Assembly: GCA_964560975.1 (NCBI GenBank)
Contig: CAZLNE010000071.1
Coordinates: forward strand, 1 to 11,402
Origin: JAAZLA01 sp964560975
GTDB lineage: Bacteria > Spirochaetota > Spirochaetia > Treponematales > Treponemataceae
Length of the DNA: 11,402 nucleotides
Reading direction: 5' to 3'
Position numbers and translations under genes: made by a program. Of the stretch, positions 6,057 through 11,402 are shown in pieces. The notes under the pieces are model-generated. The model did not search any database. It was not told where the DNA came from and was given only the letters and a program-made list of their open reading frames with translations. Numbering within the stretch: position 1 is the first letter of the stretch; the number at the start of each line of letters is the position of its first letter.

Positions 6057-6086
6057 TTGACTTACTTAACCGATAGGTTTTATCTT
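6057..6086 (+). promoter_or_regulatory. Predicted copA promoter
   Basis: TTGACT (6057-6062) and TATCTT (6081-6086) are 18 bp apart. A small dyad AACC-GATA-GGTT (6068-6079) lies in the spacer. Transcription would begin near 6093, just before the dyad at 6098-6111. Confidence 0.5.
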
Positions 6087-6097
6087 AATAGTAGAGA

Positions 6098-6111
6098 CTC
6101 CCCAATGGGAG
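6098..6111 (+). promoter_or_regulatory. CsoR-like G/C dyad in the copA leader
   Basis: CTCCC-CAAT-GGGAG is a perfect 5-bp inverted repeat with AT-rich flanks, placed at the start of the predicted copA transcript. Copper-sensing CsoR proteins bind pseudo-palindromes of C-run, short spacer, G-run at such positions. No csoR or cueR gene is in the window, so the link is inference. Confidence 0.35.
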
Positions 6112-6127
6112 GATCAAGGAGTTGCCC

Positions 6128-8182
6128 ATGTCCGAAACTAAAACGGTAACATATAGTATAGGCGGCATGAGCTGTGCAAGCTGTTCAGCAGCTGTTGAAA
6201 AAGTTGTTAGAAATTTGAACGGCTCAATATCAGCTCAAGTAAACCTTGCTGCAGAAAAAGGTACCTTCGTTTTTAATCCTTCGGTCCTGAGACCTACTCA
6301 CATAAAACAGGCAATCGAAAAAGCCGGCTTCAAAATACTTGAAAACGAGGAAAGATCTGACCGTGAAAAACGTAAACAGAGTGAAAAGCAAATCCTCTTT
6401 AATAATCTAGTTATTTCTTTTTTTTCTTCTGTTCCGCTTCTTTATCTTGCAATGGGAATGATGATTCCCGGTATTACGCTGCCGCTACCCCATATTCTCG
6501 ATCCCATGCATAACCCTTTTAATTTTGCACTTATATCTCTTTTTTTTACTCTTCCTTCACTTTGGGCCGGAAAAAAATTCTATCTTCACGGCATACCATC
6601 GCTATTAAGGGCAAAGCCGGGAATGGATAGCCTCGTTGCAGTGGGTACTCTAGCAGCAATAGTTTTTAGCATTATAAATACTATACGCATTTATGCAGGT
6701 TCGGCCGATCTAGTAGATCACCTGTATTATGAAACAGCTAGCGTCATTATTACATTAATATTACTGGGAAAATATCTTGAGGCAAAGGCAAAGGAACGTA
6801 CAAGCGATTCTGTTAAAGCCCTTCTTTCTCTTGTTCCCCCTTCCGCAGCTCTCATTCAGGAAGACGGCTCCGAAACGATAATTCAAGCCGAAGATCTTAC
6901 CGTAGGCGATAAGGTACGAATACGCCCTGGTGAACGATTTGCAGCTGACGGCCGGGTAATTTCAGGGAGCGGGAGTGTCGATGAATCTATGATATCAGGC
7001 GAATCACTGCCTGTAGAAAAACACGAGGGTGAGCTCGTCATCGGAGGAAGCCTTAATACGTCTGGAAGCATGATTTACAGTATAGAAAAAACCGGTGATG
7101 ATACCTTCATATCTGGCGTAGTACGCATGGTAGAAGACGCTCAAGCTTCGCGGGCACCAATTGCACGCCTAGCAGATAAAGTTTCGGCCATCTTCGTTCC
7201 AACAGTAATGATTATTGCTTTAACAGCAGCCCTCATATGGCTCATAGCCGGCGCTGGACTGCCTTTCTCTCTCACAGTCTTTACTGCGGTTCTTTTAGTT
7301 GCCTGTCCCTGCGCCCTTGGCCTTGCAACACCGACAGCCATCATGGTCGGAACCGGTATGGGCGCTGAACGGGGAATCTTATACAAAAACGGTGAAGCCC
7401 TTGAAACCTGCTCATCGTTAACCACCATGGTTTTTGATAAAACAGGAACGCTCACCTACGGAAAACCGATGGTCAGCACCGTTCACGGCGACACATCAGC
7501 TATCTCCATGGTCGCATCTGTAGAAGTACAATCAGAACATCCTCTTGCAAAAGCCCTCGTCGAATGGCACAAACAAAACAACGGCGCCTTCTTCCCTGCA
7601 GAGAATTTTACGGCCATTCCGGGTGGCGGTGTAGAAGGCACTGTTGAAGGAAGTCATGTTCTAATAGGCTCTATAAGCCTGCTTAAGGATCGTTCAATTT
7701 CATTCCAGACTGATAATGCCAAGAAAATCCTCGAATTAGCTGTTCAAGAAATGAACAATGGAAGTACAGTTCTCATGGGCGCGGTTAACGGCGAAGTACG
7801 CGTACTTTTNNNNNNNNNNNNNNNNNNNNNNNNNNNNNNNNNNNNNNNNNNNNNNNNNNNNNNNNNNNNNNNNNNNNNNNNNNNNNNNNNNNNNNNNNNN
7901 NNNNNNNNNCACGATAACCTCTACGACATTATAAGTGCTGTAAAACTTTCAAAGGCCACTATGCGCACGATCAGACAGAATTTATTCTGGGCCTTTGCCT
8001 ACAATGTTGTTCTTATTCCCGTCGCAGCCGGTGTTTTGTCGCTCTTTGAAGGCCCGCTTCTAAACCCCATTTTTGCAGCCTTTGCAATGGCAGCTAGTTC
8101 TGTGTCTGTAGTCAGCAATGCTCTTCTTTTAAGAAAACGCCTGCCTCGTATAAAAGAAATTAATAATGTTCATAAATATTGA
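6128..8182 (+). CDS. copA: Cu+-exporting P1B-type ATPase (interrupted by an assembly gap)
   Basis: Domains run in order. One heavy-metal-associated domain has GMSCASC (Cys16 and Cys19 bind Cu+). Four membrane helices follow, then the actuator motif SGES (290-293), the CPC motif at 393-395 in the transport helix, the phosphorylation site DKTGT (Asp437), and the nucleotide-binding HP (471-472). After the gap come FWAFAYN and MAASSVSVVSN in the last two helices. CPC, YN and M-SS together define Cu+ transporters. The 100-N gap replaces the GDGxNDxP hinge region, where about 115 residues are expected, so the real protein is near 765 residues. ATG 6128 is chosen over TTG 6122 because AAGGAG lies at 6116-6121. 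It probably exports cytoplasmic Cu+ across the inner membrane. Confidence 0.95.
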   Translation: MSETKTVTYSIGGMSCASCSAAVEKVVRNLNGSISAQVNLAAEKGTFVFNPSVLRPTHIKQAIEKAGFKILENEERSDREKRKQSEKQILFNNLVISFFSSVPLLYLAMGMMIPGITLPLPHILDPMHNPFNFALISLFFTLPSLWAGKKFYLHGIPSLLRAKPGMDSLVAVGTLAAIVFSIINTIRIYAGSADLVDHLYYETASVIITLILLGKYLEAKAKERTSDSVKALLSLVPPSAALIQEDGSETIIQAEDLTVGDKVRIRPGERFAADGRVISGSGSVDESMISGESLPVEKHEGELVIGGSLNTSGSMIYSIEKTGDDTFISGVVRMVEDAQASRAPIARLADKVSAIFVPTVMIIALTAALIWLIAGAGLPFSLTVFTAVLLVACPCALGLATPTAIMVGTGMGAERGILYKNGEALETCSSLTTMVFDKTGTLTYGKPMVSTVHGDTSAISMVASVEVQSEHPLAKALVEWHKQNNGAFFPAENFTAIPGGGVEGTVEGSHVLIGSISLLKDRSISFQTDNAKKILELAVQEMNNGSTVLMGAVNGEVRVLXXXXXXXXXXXXXXXXXXXXXXXXXXXXXXXXXXHDNLYDIISAVKLSKATMRTIRQNLFWAFAYNVVLIPVAAGVLSLFEGPLLNPIFAAFAMAASSVSVVSNALLLRKRLPRIKEINNVHKY
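7810..7909. other. Assembly gap (100 N)
   Basis: A second placeholder of exactly 100 N, inside copA. The conserved TGD and GDGxNDxP segments must lie here; from CopA family spacing about 340 nt are missing, not 100. Confidence 0.95.
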
Positions 8183-8215
8183 CAAATATATTATTTCGTT
8201 TATAATTATGAACAT
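8166..8215 (+). promoter_or_regulatory. Near-consensus promoter bracketed by a 10-bp inverted repeat
   Basis: TTGACA (8179-8184) and TATAAT (8201-8206) are 16 bp apart. The -35 overlaps the copA stop codon (8180-8182). Perfect half-sites ATGTTCATAA (8166-8175) and TTATGAACAT (8206-8215) flank the promoter, 40 bp centre to centre. Transcription should start near 8212-8214, directly before ATG 8216, giving an almost leaderless message. Binding by the encoded regulator would block the promoter; this is inference. Confidence 0.7.
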
Positions 8216-8755
8216 ATGGGGCGAAAATCACTTACAATAACAGCAAAAGTAAATGGAATTCTCAATCGCCTTGGCGAGCAAATTCAGCTAGCCCGGTTAA
8301 GGCGCGGTATTTCCGTCGAGCTTTTCGCAGAAAAAGCCGGTATAAGCAGGACAACACTCTGGGCTATTGAAAAAGGGTCTCCATCAGTTGCCTTGGGTAT
8401 ATATGCACAGGTTTTACACACTCTGGGTCTCGAAAAAGATTTACTTCTCATTGCAGCAGATGATGAAGCAGGACGAAAGATTCAGGATGCTGCAATATTA
8501 AAACGAAAACGCACACCAAAACAGGATGCACCTAAGGAGAGCAAGATGGTATTAGTAGACACATTCCAGTCAAAACAGGACGCCTTTGGTTTAATTGACC
8601 TTCTCGAAAAAAGCAACATTCCGTTTATCCAAAAATCGGAAGATTTAGGCGGAAAACTTCCTGGAGTAATTCTCCCTGCAGGAGTTAAGATATTTGTAAG
8701 CGATGAAGATATAGAGAAAGTTAACGACTTAATAGAAAAATTGAGGGTACTATGA
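8216..8755 (+). CDS. HipB-like XRE regulator fused to a C-terminal DUF2007 domain
   Basis: Residues 18-75 form an XRE helix-turn-helix (LGEQIQLARLRRGISVELFAEKAGISRTTLWAIEKG), very like the HipB-type partners of HipA kinases; no hipA is in the window. Residues 90-110 are a Lys/Arg/Pro-rich linker. Residues 111-179 match DUF2007 (MVLVDTFQSKQDAFGLIDLLEKSNIPF... GVKIFVSDEDIEKVNDLIEKL), a small ferredoxin-like fold proposed to act in signalling. ATG 8216 is the only plausible start and has no Shine-Dalgarno, in keeping with a leaderless transcript. An internal Shine-Dalgarno and ATG at 8534-8548 could give a separate 69-residue DUF2007 protein. The stop overlaps the next start as ATGA. It probably regulates its own promoter and perhaps copA; the target is unproven. 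Confidence 0.82.
   Translation: MGRKSLTITAKVNGILNRLGEQIQLARLRRGISVELFAEKAGISRTTLWAIEKGSPSVALGIYAQVLHTLGLEKDLLLIAADDEAGRKIQDAAILKRKRTPKQDAPKESKMVLVDTFQSKQDAFGLIDLLEKSNIPFIQKSEDLGGKLPGVILPAGVKIFVSDEDIEKVNDLIEKLRVL
8534..8548 (+). promoter_or_regulatory. Internal ribosome-binding site and in-frame ATG within the XRE-DUF2007 gene
   Basis: AAGGAG (8534-8539), 6 nt, then ATG 8546 in the gene's own frame, exactly where the DUF2007 domain begins (Met111). It is a better initiation signal than that of the full gene. It may be a leftover from a separate DUF2007 gene or a working second start. Confidence 0.5.
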
Positions 8756-9174
8756 AAACGACACCTGTATTAAATTTTAACGGTTGCTGCGGTGAGGCAA
8801 TCAAATTGTACGAAAAAGTATTCAACACAAAAACGGACTTTCTAATGCATTATTCCGATGCGGATCCTGCCGATTGGTCACAGCCGCTCACAGAGGCACA
8901 AAAAAACTATGTGTACCACGCAGAAATGAGCATTGCAGGCCAACGGTTCATGATGTCGGACAACATTACTTTTGAAATTGTGTACGGTAATAATTTTTTT
9001 GCCGTAATCACTGTCGATACTAAAGAAGAAGTTCACTCAATGTACGACGCAATGAAAGAAGGAAGTACTATCTTAGTTCCCCTTCACAGCACAACCTACA
9101 GCTCCGGAACCTTCAATCTCATCGACAAATTCGGCGTGCGCTGGGCAGTAATGACAGAACAGACAGACAGGTAA
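8752..9174 (+). CDS. PhnB-like VOC superfamily protein
   Basis: This 140-residue protein has the PhnB/YjdN form of the VOC fold: it opens with TPVLNFNGCCGEAIKLYEKVFNTK, has YVYHAEMSIAGQRFMMSD in the middle and ends with DKFGVRWAVMTE. Members are dimeric and are often annotated as 3-demethylubiquinone methyltransferase-like or glyoxalase-like without proven activity; I do not assign one. The start overlaps the XRE gene stop by 4 nt (ATGA), with GAGGG at 8743-8747, so it is translationally coupled to the regulator. The GNAT gene starts 3 nt after its stop. Confidence 0.88.
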   Translation: MKTTPVLNFNGCCGEAIKLYEKVFNTKTDFLMHYSDADPADWSQPLTEAQKNYVYHAEMSIAGQRFMMSDNITFEIVYGNNFFAVITVDTKEEVHSMYDAMKEGSTILVPLHSTTYSSGTFNLIDKFGVRWAVMTEQTDR

Positions 9175-9177
9175 ACC

Positions 9178-9912
9178 ATGGATCCAATTCTGATAGAAGA
9201 AAAATGCTTAAATGCTTTTCCCTCGTTAAAAACAGTCCTCTATAAAGGCTGCGTTATCCGTTTTGCAGGAACATATTCCAACCGCTCCAACTCCGCAAAT
9301 CCTCTTTACTCCCCCACAGAATATTACGAAGATATTATCAGCTATACTGAACAGCTCTATACTGCAAACAATCAGCCAAGCTGTTTTAAAATTATAAACA
9401 CGGAGCAATACACATCCCTCGATGACCTTTTAGAAAAGAGAAACTATGAGAAAATTCACGAAACAAATATACTGACTGTACCATTACAGAACTATCCTTT
9501 ACAAACTGAAACTAACATTGTTCTCTCTTCTTCTTTTTCTGATCATTGGCTTTATTCTATGTGCACACTCCAGAATATGAGTGAATCAGATGCTCAAACC
9601 TGCACCGCTATTCTTAAAGCAGTACAGGTTCAGACCATTGTTTGCTCTATTTTTATAAATGAAGAATTTGCAGCCTGCGGATACGCAACACTCGAAAACC
9701 TCTGGGCGGGCTTTTACGACATAGTTGTAAAAAAAGAGCTTCGAAATAAAGGGCTGGGAAAACTTGTTATGAGAACGCTCATGAATGAAGCATATAACAA
9801 AGGCTGTACTACAGGATACCTTCAGGTGATGAACAACAACGAACCAGCAAAAAGCCTTTACAAAAAGCTCGGTTTTACCTATTCCTACTCCTACTGGTAC
9901 CGTAAGAAGTAA
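9178..9912 (+). CDS. GNAT-family N-acetyltransferase with two GNAT-like domains
   Basis: In this 244-residue protein the C-terminal half is a canonical GNAT fold. The acetyl-CoA motif is R-N-K-G-L-G (Arg189, Gly192, Gly194) after FYDIVVKKEL, followed by YLQVMNNNEPAKSLYKKLGF and an aromatic tail. The N-terminal half (SLKTVLYKGCVIRF... RSNSANPLY) looks like the degenerate first domain of the two-domain GNAT type and lacks a visible acetyl-CoA motif. The acceptor is unknown; small amines or antibiotics are typical. The start is 3 nt after the PhnB-like gene with only a weak Shine-Dalgarno, so it probably belongs to the 8216-9912 operon. A repeat begins within the stop codon (TAATTACC). Confidence 0.88.
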   Translation: MDPILIEEKCLNAFPSLKTVLYKGCVIRFAGTYSNRSNSANPLYSPTEYYEDIISYTEQLYTANNQPSCFKIINTEQYTSLDDLLEKRNYEKIHETNILTVPLQNYPLQTETNIVLSSSFSDHWLYSMCTLQNMSESDAQTCTAILKAVQVQTIVCSIFINEEFAACGYATLENLWAGFYDIVVKKELRNKGLGKLVMRTLMNEAYNKGCTTGYLQVMNNNEPAKSLYKKLGFTYSYSYWYRKK

Positions 9913-9957
9913 TTACCACAGATGAACACGGCACCTTCGGTGACACAAATAAGAGAA
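9911..9957 (+). repeat. Hairpin-bearing CACAGATG repeat, short form
   Basis: It starts with AATTACCACAGATGAACACG, then a small hairpin (CACC 9932-9935, loop TTC, GGTG 9939-9942), then ACACAAATAAGA. It begins inside the GNAT stop codon. The same outer halves occur on the minus strand at 11224-11298, where the hairpin is enlarged. Confidence 0.7.
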
Positions 9958-9998
9958 GCCGTAGAAGAACTCAACGGTAAAGTGCCCCCTGAAATATC

Positions 9999-10022
9999 TT
10001 TATTTACCCCTTTATTTGCCCC
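9999..10022 (+). repeat. Two-copy 12-bp tandem repeat
   Basis: TTTATTTACCCC (9999-10010) is followed directly by TTTATTTGCCCC (10011-10022), one mismatch. The purpose is unknown. Apart from this, the repeat at 9911 and the promoter below, 9913-10166 holds nothing I can support. Confidence 0.55.
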
Positions 10023-10028
10023 CTAATG

Positions 10029-10057
10029 TTGACAGCAGCTTTCCAAGGACTTAGGAT
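10029..10057 (+). promoter_or_regulatory. Possible promoter of the Gfo/Idh/MocA-like gene
   Basis: TTGACA (10029-10034) and TAGGAT (10052-10057) are 17 bp apart. This would leave a leader of about 100 nt containing a CGCCG/CGGCG pairing near 10084-10107 and the hairpin at 10132-10147. Confidence 0.4.
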
Positions 10058-10131
10058 GTAAGTGTGTAAGTAATTCTTTAAAGCGCCGCATGAGGAGTAA
10101 GCCGGCGACGAAGCGATTCTAATCTTAGCAT

Positions 10132-10161
10132 CCCATATTTCTATGGGGGTTTAAGGGGAGG
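10132..10161 (+). promoter_or_regulatory. Leader hairpin followed by a strong ribosome-binding site
   Basis: CCCATA (10132-10137) and TATGGG (10142-10147) form a 6-bp hairpin with loop TTTC, 5 nt before AAGGGGAGG (10153-10161), which serves ATG 10167 at 5-nt spacing. The hairpin is close enough to influence ribosome access. Confidence 0.4.
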
Positions 10162-10166
10162 CACGT

Positions 10167-11075
10167 ATGAATATAGGTATTATCGGTTCAGGTTTTACCG
10201 GTTCAATGCATGCAGATCTTTATGCAAAAATTACCGGAGCAGTTTTAAAGGGAATCACAAGCAGAACAAACGTCAGTGCAATGGAAGCAGCACAAAAACA
10301 TGTTGTATTCTGTTATGCGAATTACAAGGAAATGCTTGATGATGATTCAATCGATGTAATAGATATCTGTACGCCCACGAATACCCATGCTTCAATTGCT
10401 GCAGAGAGTATGAGAAAAGGTAAACACGTAATTCTCGAATTTCCTGCAGTTTCTAATCTTAATGAACTTCATGAGCTGCAGACCATAAGTTTACAGACTG
10501 GAAAAACCTGCGCTCTTGCATATTATTCCCGTTTCCAAAGCCAATACTCTTATGTTTTCGATGCAGCGTCTTCCTTGTCGCTTGGAAAGCTTAACGGCGT
10601 TTCCATTTCCAGGAAAAGTTCAGCCGTTTTCGCAACAGACGACATTGTAAACAACTTAATGAGCCAGGATATTGATTTTATAGTCCGTCTCCTTGGAAGA
10701 CCGGATAAAATTCACTCCTCTCATACAAAACAGGAACACGCAGCCTTTCTTTTCGAATACGAAGGATTATCAGCTATAGTAGAAGGCGCGGTAAATATGC
10801 ACGATGGCTATCCGTTTACGACACGTCATTGTGTTTCAGGAACTGAGGGTTCTATAAGTCTTTTCTGGAGATTCACAAACCGCCCGGAATACCTGATGAC
10901 TCACACATCAAAGGATGAAAGCAAAAAAATTGTTACAGTAGATTACGACCCCTATCAAAAAGAGCTAGAGGTTATTATTACAGGTCTTGCATCAGATAAC
11001 ACAGCATCCTTTGATCTAAATTCTGCCGCAGCCGGCATCGAAACAGCCTTTGAGTGCCGCAGTTTATTAAAGTAA
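10167..11075 (+). CDS. Gfo/Idh/MocA-fold protein lacking the usual catalytic residues
   Basis: This 302-residue protein has an N-terminal Rossmann fold, GIIGSGFTGSMHADLY (dinucleotide motif at residues 4-12), and DVIDICTPTNTHASIAAESM at 63-82. It then has HVILEFPA where the family normally has the E-K-P motif: Lys is replaced by Phe92. In the C-terminal domain, LMSQDIDFIVRLLG aligns with the usual LGVHDIDLL pattern and has Gln167 in place of the catalytic His. Family enzymes oxidise or reduce sugars and related alcohols with NAD(P). With both residues changed, this may be a dinucleotide-binding non-enzyme or use different chemistry. It is somewhat short for the family. The start is supported by AAGGGGAGG. 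No operon partner is visible. Confidence 0.85.
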   Translation: MNIGIIGSGFTGSMHADLYAKITGAVLKGITSRTNVSAMEAAQKHVVFCYANYKEMLDDDSIDVIDICTPTNTHASIAAESMRKGKHVILEFPAVSNLNELHELQTISLQTGKTCALAYYSRFQSQYSYVFDAASSLSLGKLNGVSISRKSSAVFATDDIVNNLMSQDIDFIVRLLGRPDKIHSSHTKQEHAAFLFEYEGLSAIVEGAVNMHDGYPFTTRHCVSGTEGSISLFWRFTNRPEYLMTHTSKDESKKIVTVDYDPYQKELEVIITGLASDNTASFDLNSAAAGIETAFECRSLLK

Positions 11076-11084
11076 TTATTAAAT

Positions 11085-11120
11085 GATTACCACTGATGAA
11101 CTCAGATGCACACAGATTTT
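11085..11120 (+). repeat. CACAGATnnA tandem array after the Gfo/Idh/MocA-like gene
   Basis: ATTAC is followed by three exact 10-bp units, CACTGATGAA, CTCAGATGCA, CACAGATTTT (11091-11120), 15 nt past the stop codon and in gene orientation. Confidence 0.75.
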
Positions 11121-11190
11121 GCTTATGTTTCAGTAAAATTCTAACAATCGTTTTGGTGGTGCTTTAATTTTACCTACAATCAGTGCATCT
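11104..11190. repeat. Nested inverted repeats in the convergent intergenic region
   Basis: AGATGCAC (11104-11111) pairs with GTGCATCT (11183-11190). Inside it, GTAAAATT (11133-11140) pairs with AATTTTAC (11166-11173). Both arms are perfect 8-mers, arranged as one long interrupted hairpin between two convergent genes. No T-tract follows, so it is not a standard terminator. Confidence 0.55.
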
Positions 11191-11223
11191 ATGGTTCTTT
11201 TCTCTTATTCCCTTTATCCTTCT

Positions 11224-11298
11224 TATCTGTGTCGCCAAAGCTCGTAGGAGCTTTAAGCTCTTCGAGCTTATGGCGCTGTGTTCATCTGTGGTAATTTA
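11224..11298 (-). repeat. Hairpin-bearing CACAGATG repeat, long form
   Basis: On the minus strand it reads AATTACCACAGATGAACACAG, stem CGCC, two internal hairpins, stem GGCG, then ACACAGATAAGA. The hairpins are AAAGCTC/GAGCTTT (11237-11243 with 11248-11254) and TAAGCTC/GAGCTTA (11254-11260 with 11264-11270). The outer stem is 11233-11236 with 11272-11275, so the whole can fold as a three-way junction. It begins at the stop codon of the minus-strand partial gene. Confidence 0.7.
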
Positions 11299-11402
11299 TC
11301 TTAAGAATTCCTTAAGTTCGCTAAGACGGGTTTGTGCATCTTCTCTTCCAAGGGCATAGAGTGCGCGCAGGTTGTCGGGGTTTCTTTCTGTCCTGCTAAT
11401 AT
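11296..11402 (-). CDS. C-terminal end of a minus-strand gene, helical repeat-like (5' partial)
   Basis: One minus-strand frame is open from the window edge to TAA (11298-11296). It encodes 34 residues, with NPDNLRALYALGREDAQ followed by TRLSELKEFLR. The pattern of alternating Ala/Leu with Asn-Pro-Asp-Asn resembles the end of a tetratricopeptide-type repeat protein and looks coding. The other minus-strand frames are less protein-like. The stop codon abuts the repeat in the same arrangement as at other genes here. The product cannot be named from this fragment. Confidence 0.55.
   Translation of the reverse strand, partial: ISRTERNPDNLRALYALGREDAQTRLSELKEFLR

Noticed and set aside
7141..7455. 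104-residue minus-strand open frame inside copA
   Set aside because: It lies opposite the conserved CPC and DKTGT coding region, so it is a codon-composition shadow.
9922..10026. 34-codon frame starting MNTAPSVTQIREAVEELNG
   Set aside because: The sequence looks protein-like, but the ATG belongs to the repeat (ATGAACAC), there is no ribosome-binding site, and the other repeat copy stops after five codons. It could be a gene remnant but is not supportable.
11133..11173. Integron attC site
   Set aside because: The inverted repeat around TTCTAACAATCG lacks proper RYYYAAC/GTTRRRY core pairs, and no integrase is present.

Overview
This is an AT-rich bacterial window (roughly 40% GC by eye) from a draft assembly with two 100-N scaffold gaps. 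The gene set (HU, CopA, a HipB-like XRE regulator, many small accessory domain proteins) and the dispersed CACAGATnnA repeats would suit a Treponema-like spirochaete. That placement is an impression from gene style, not a proof. No RNA genes, CRISPR arrays, transposases or phage genes were seen.

Layout. Positions 1-567 hold the C-terminal effector-binding half of an AraC-type regulator that continues off the left edge, closed by a terminator. Positions 643-2105 hold a DinB-fold gene behind a promoter with a 10-bp dyad, a TIGR04076 cysteine-rich protein, a small lipoprotein, and a strong terminator. Positions 2108-2927 hold an overlapping DUF4256-DUF3788 pair, the first interrupted by a gap. 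Positions 2931-3121 are a repeat-bounded intergenic unit. Positions 3139-5504 hold a probable operon: DUF6273, an iron-sulfur-flavoprotein-like reductase (ATGA overlap), a VOC/glyoxalase protein and a stand-alone B3/B4 tRNA-editing-like domain. It meets the convergent HU gene (5678-5956, minus) at a 15-bp bidirectional terminator. Positions 6057-8182 hold the Cu+ exporter CopA (second gap inside), with a CsoR-like G/C dyad in its leader. Positions 8166-9912 hold an apparently leaderless XRE-DUF2007 fusion regulator, a PhnB-like VOC protein (ATGA overlap) and a two-domain GNAT acetyltransferase. Positions 10167-11075 hold a Gfo/Idh/MocA-fold protein without the usual catalytic residues. The last 107 bases are the 3' end of a minus-strand gene.

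How it works together. Most genes are small, single-domain, same-strand accessory proteins of detoxification or stress type, in short translationally coupled pairs. Two elements give the region its character. One is a repeat family with a 9-10 bp period that sits at the 3' ends of five genes in the same orientation as the gene; two copies carry a hairpin with a compensatory base change. The other is the regulator at 8216: its near-consensus promoter overlaps the copA stop codon, is bracketed by a perfect 10-bp inverted repeat, and leaves almost no 5' leader, while an internal Shine-Dalgarno plus ATG could release the DUF2007 domain as a separate protein.
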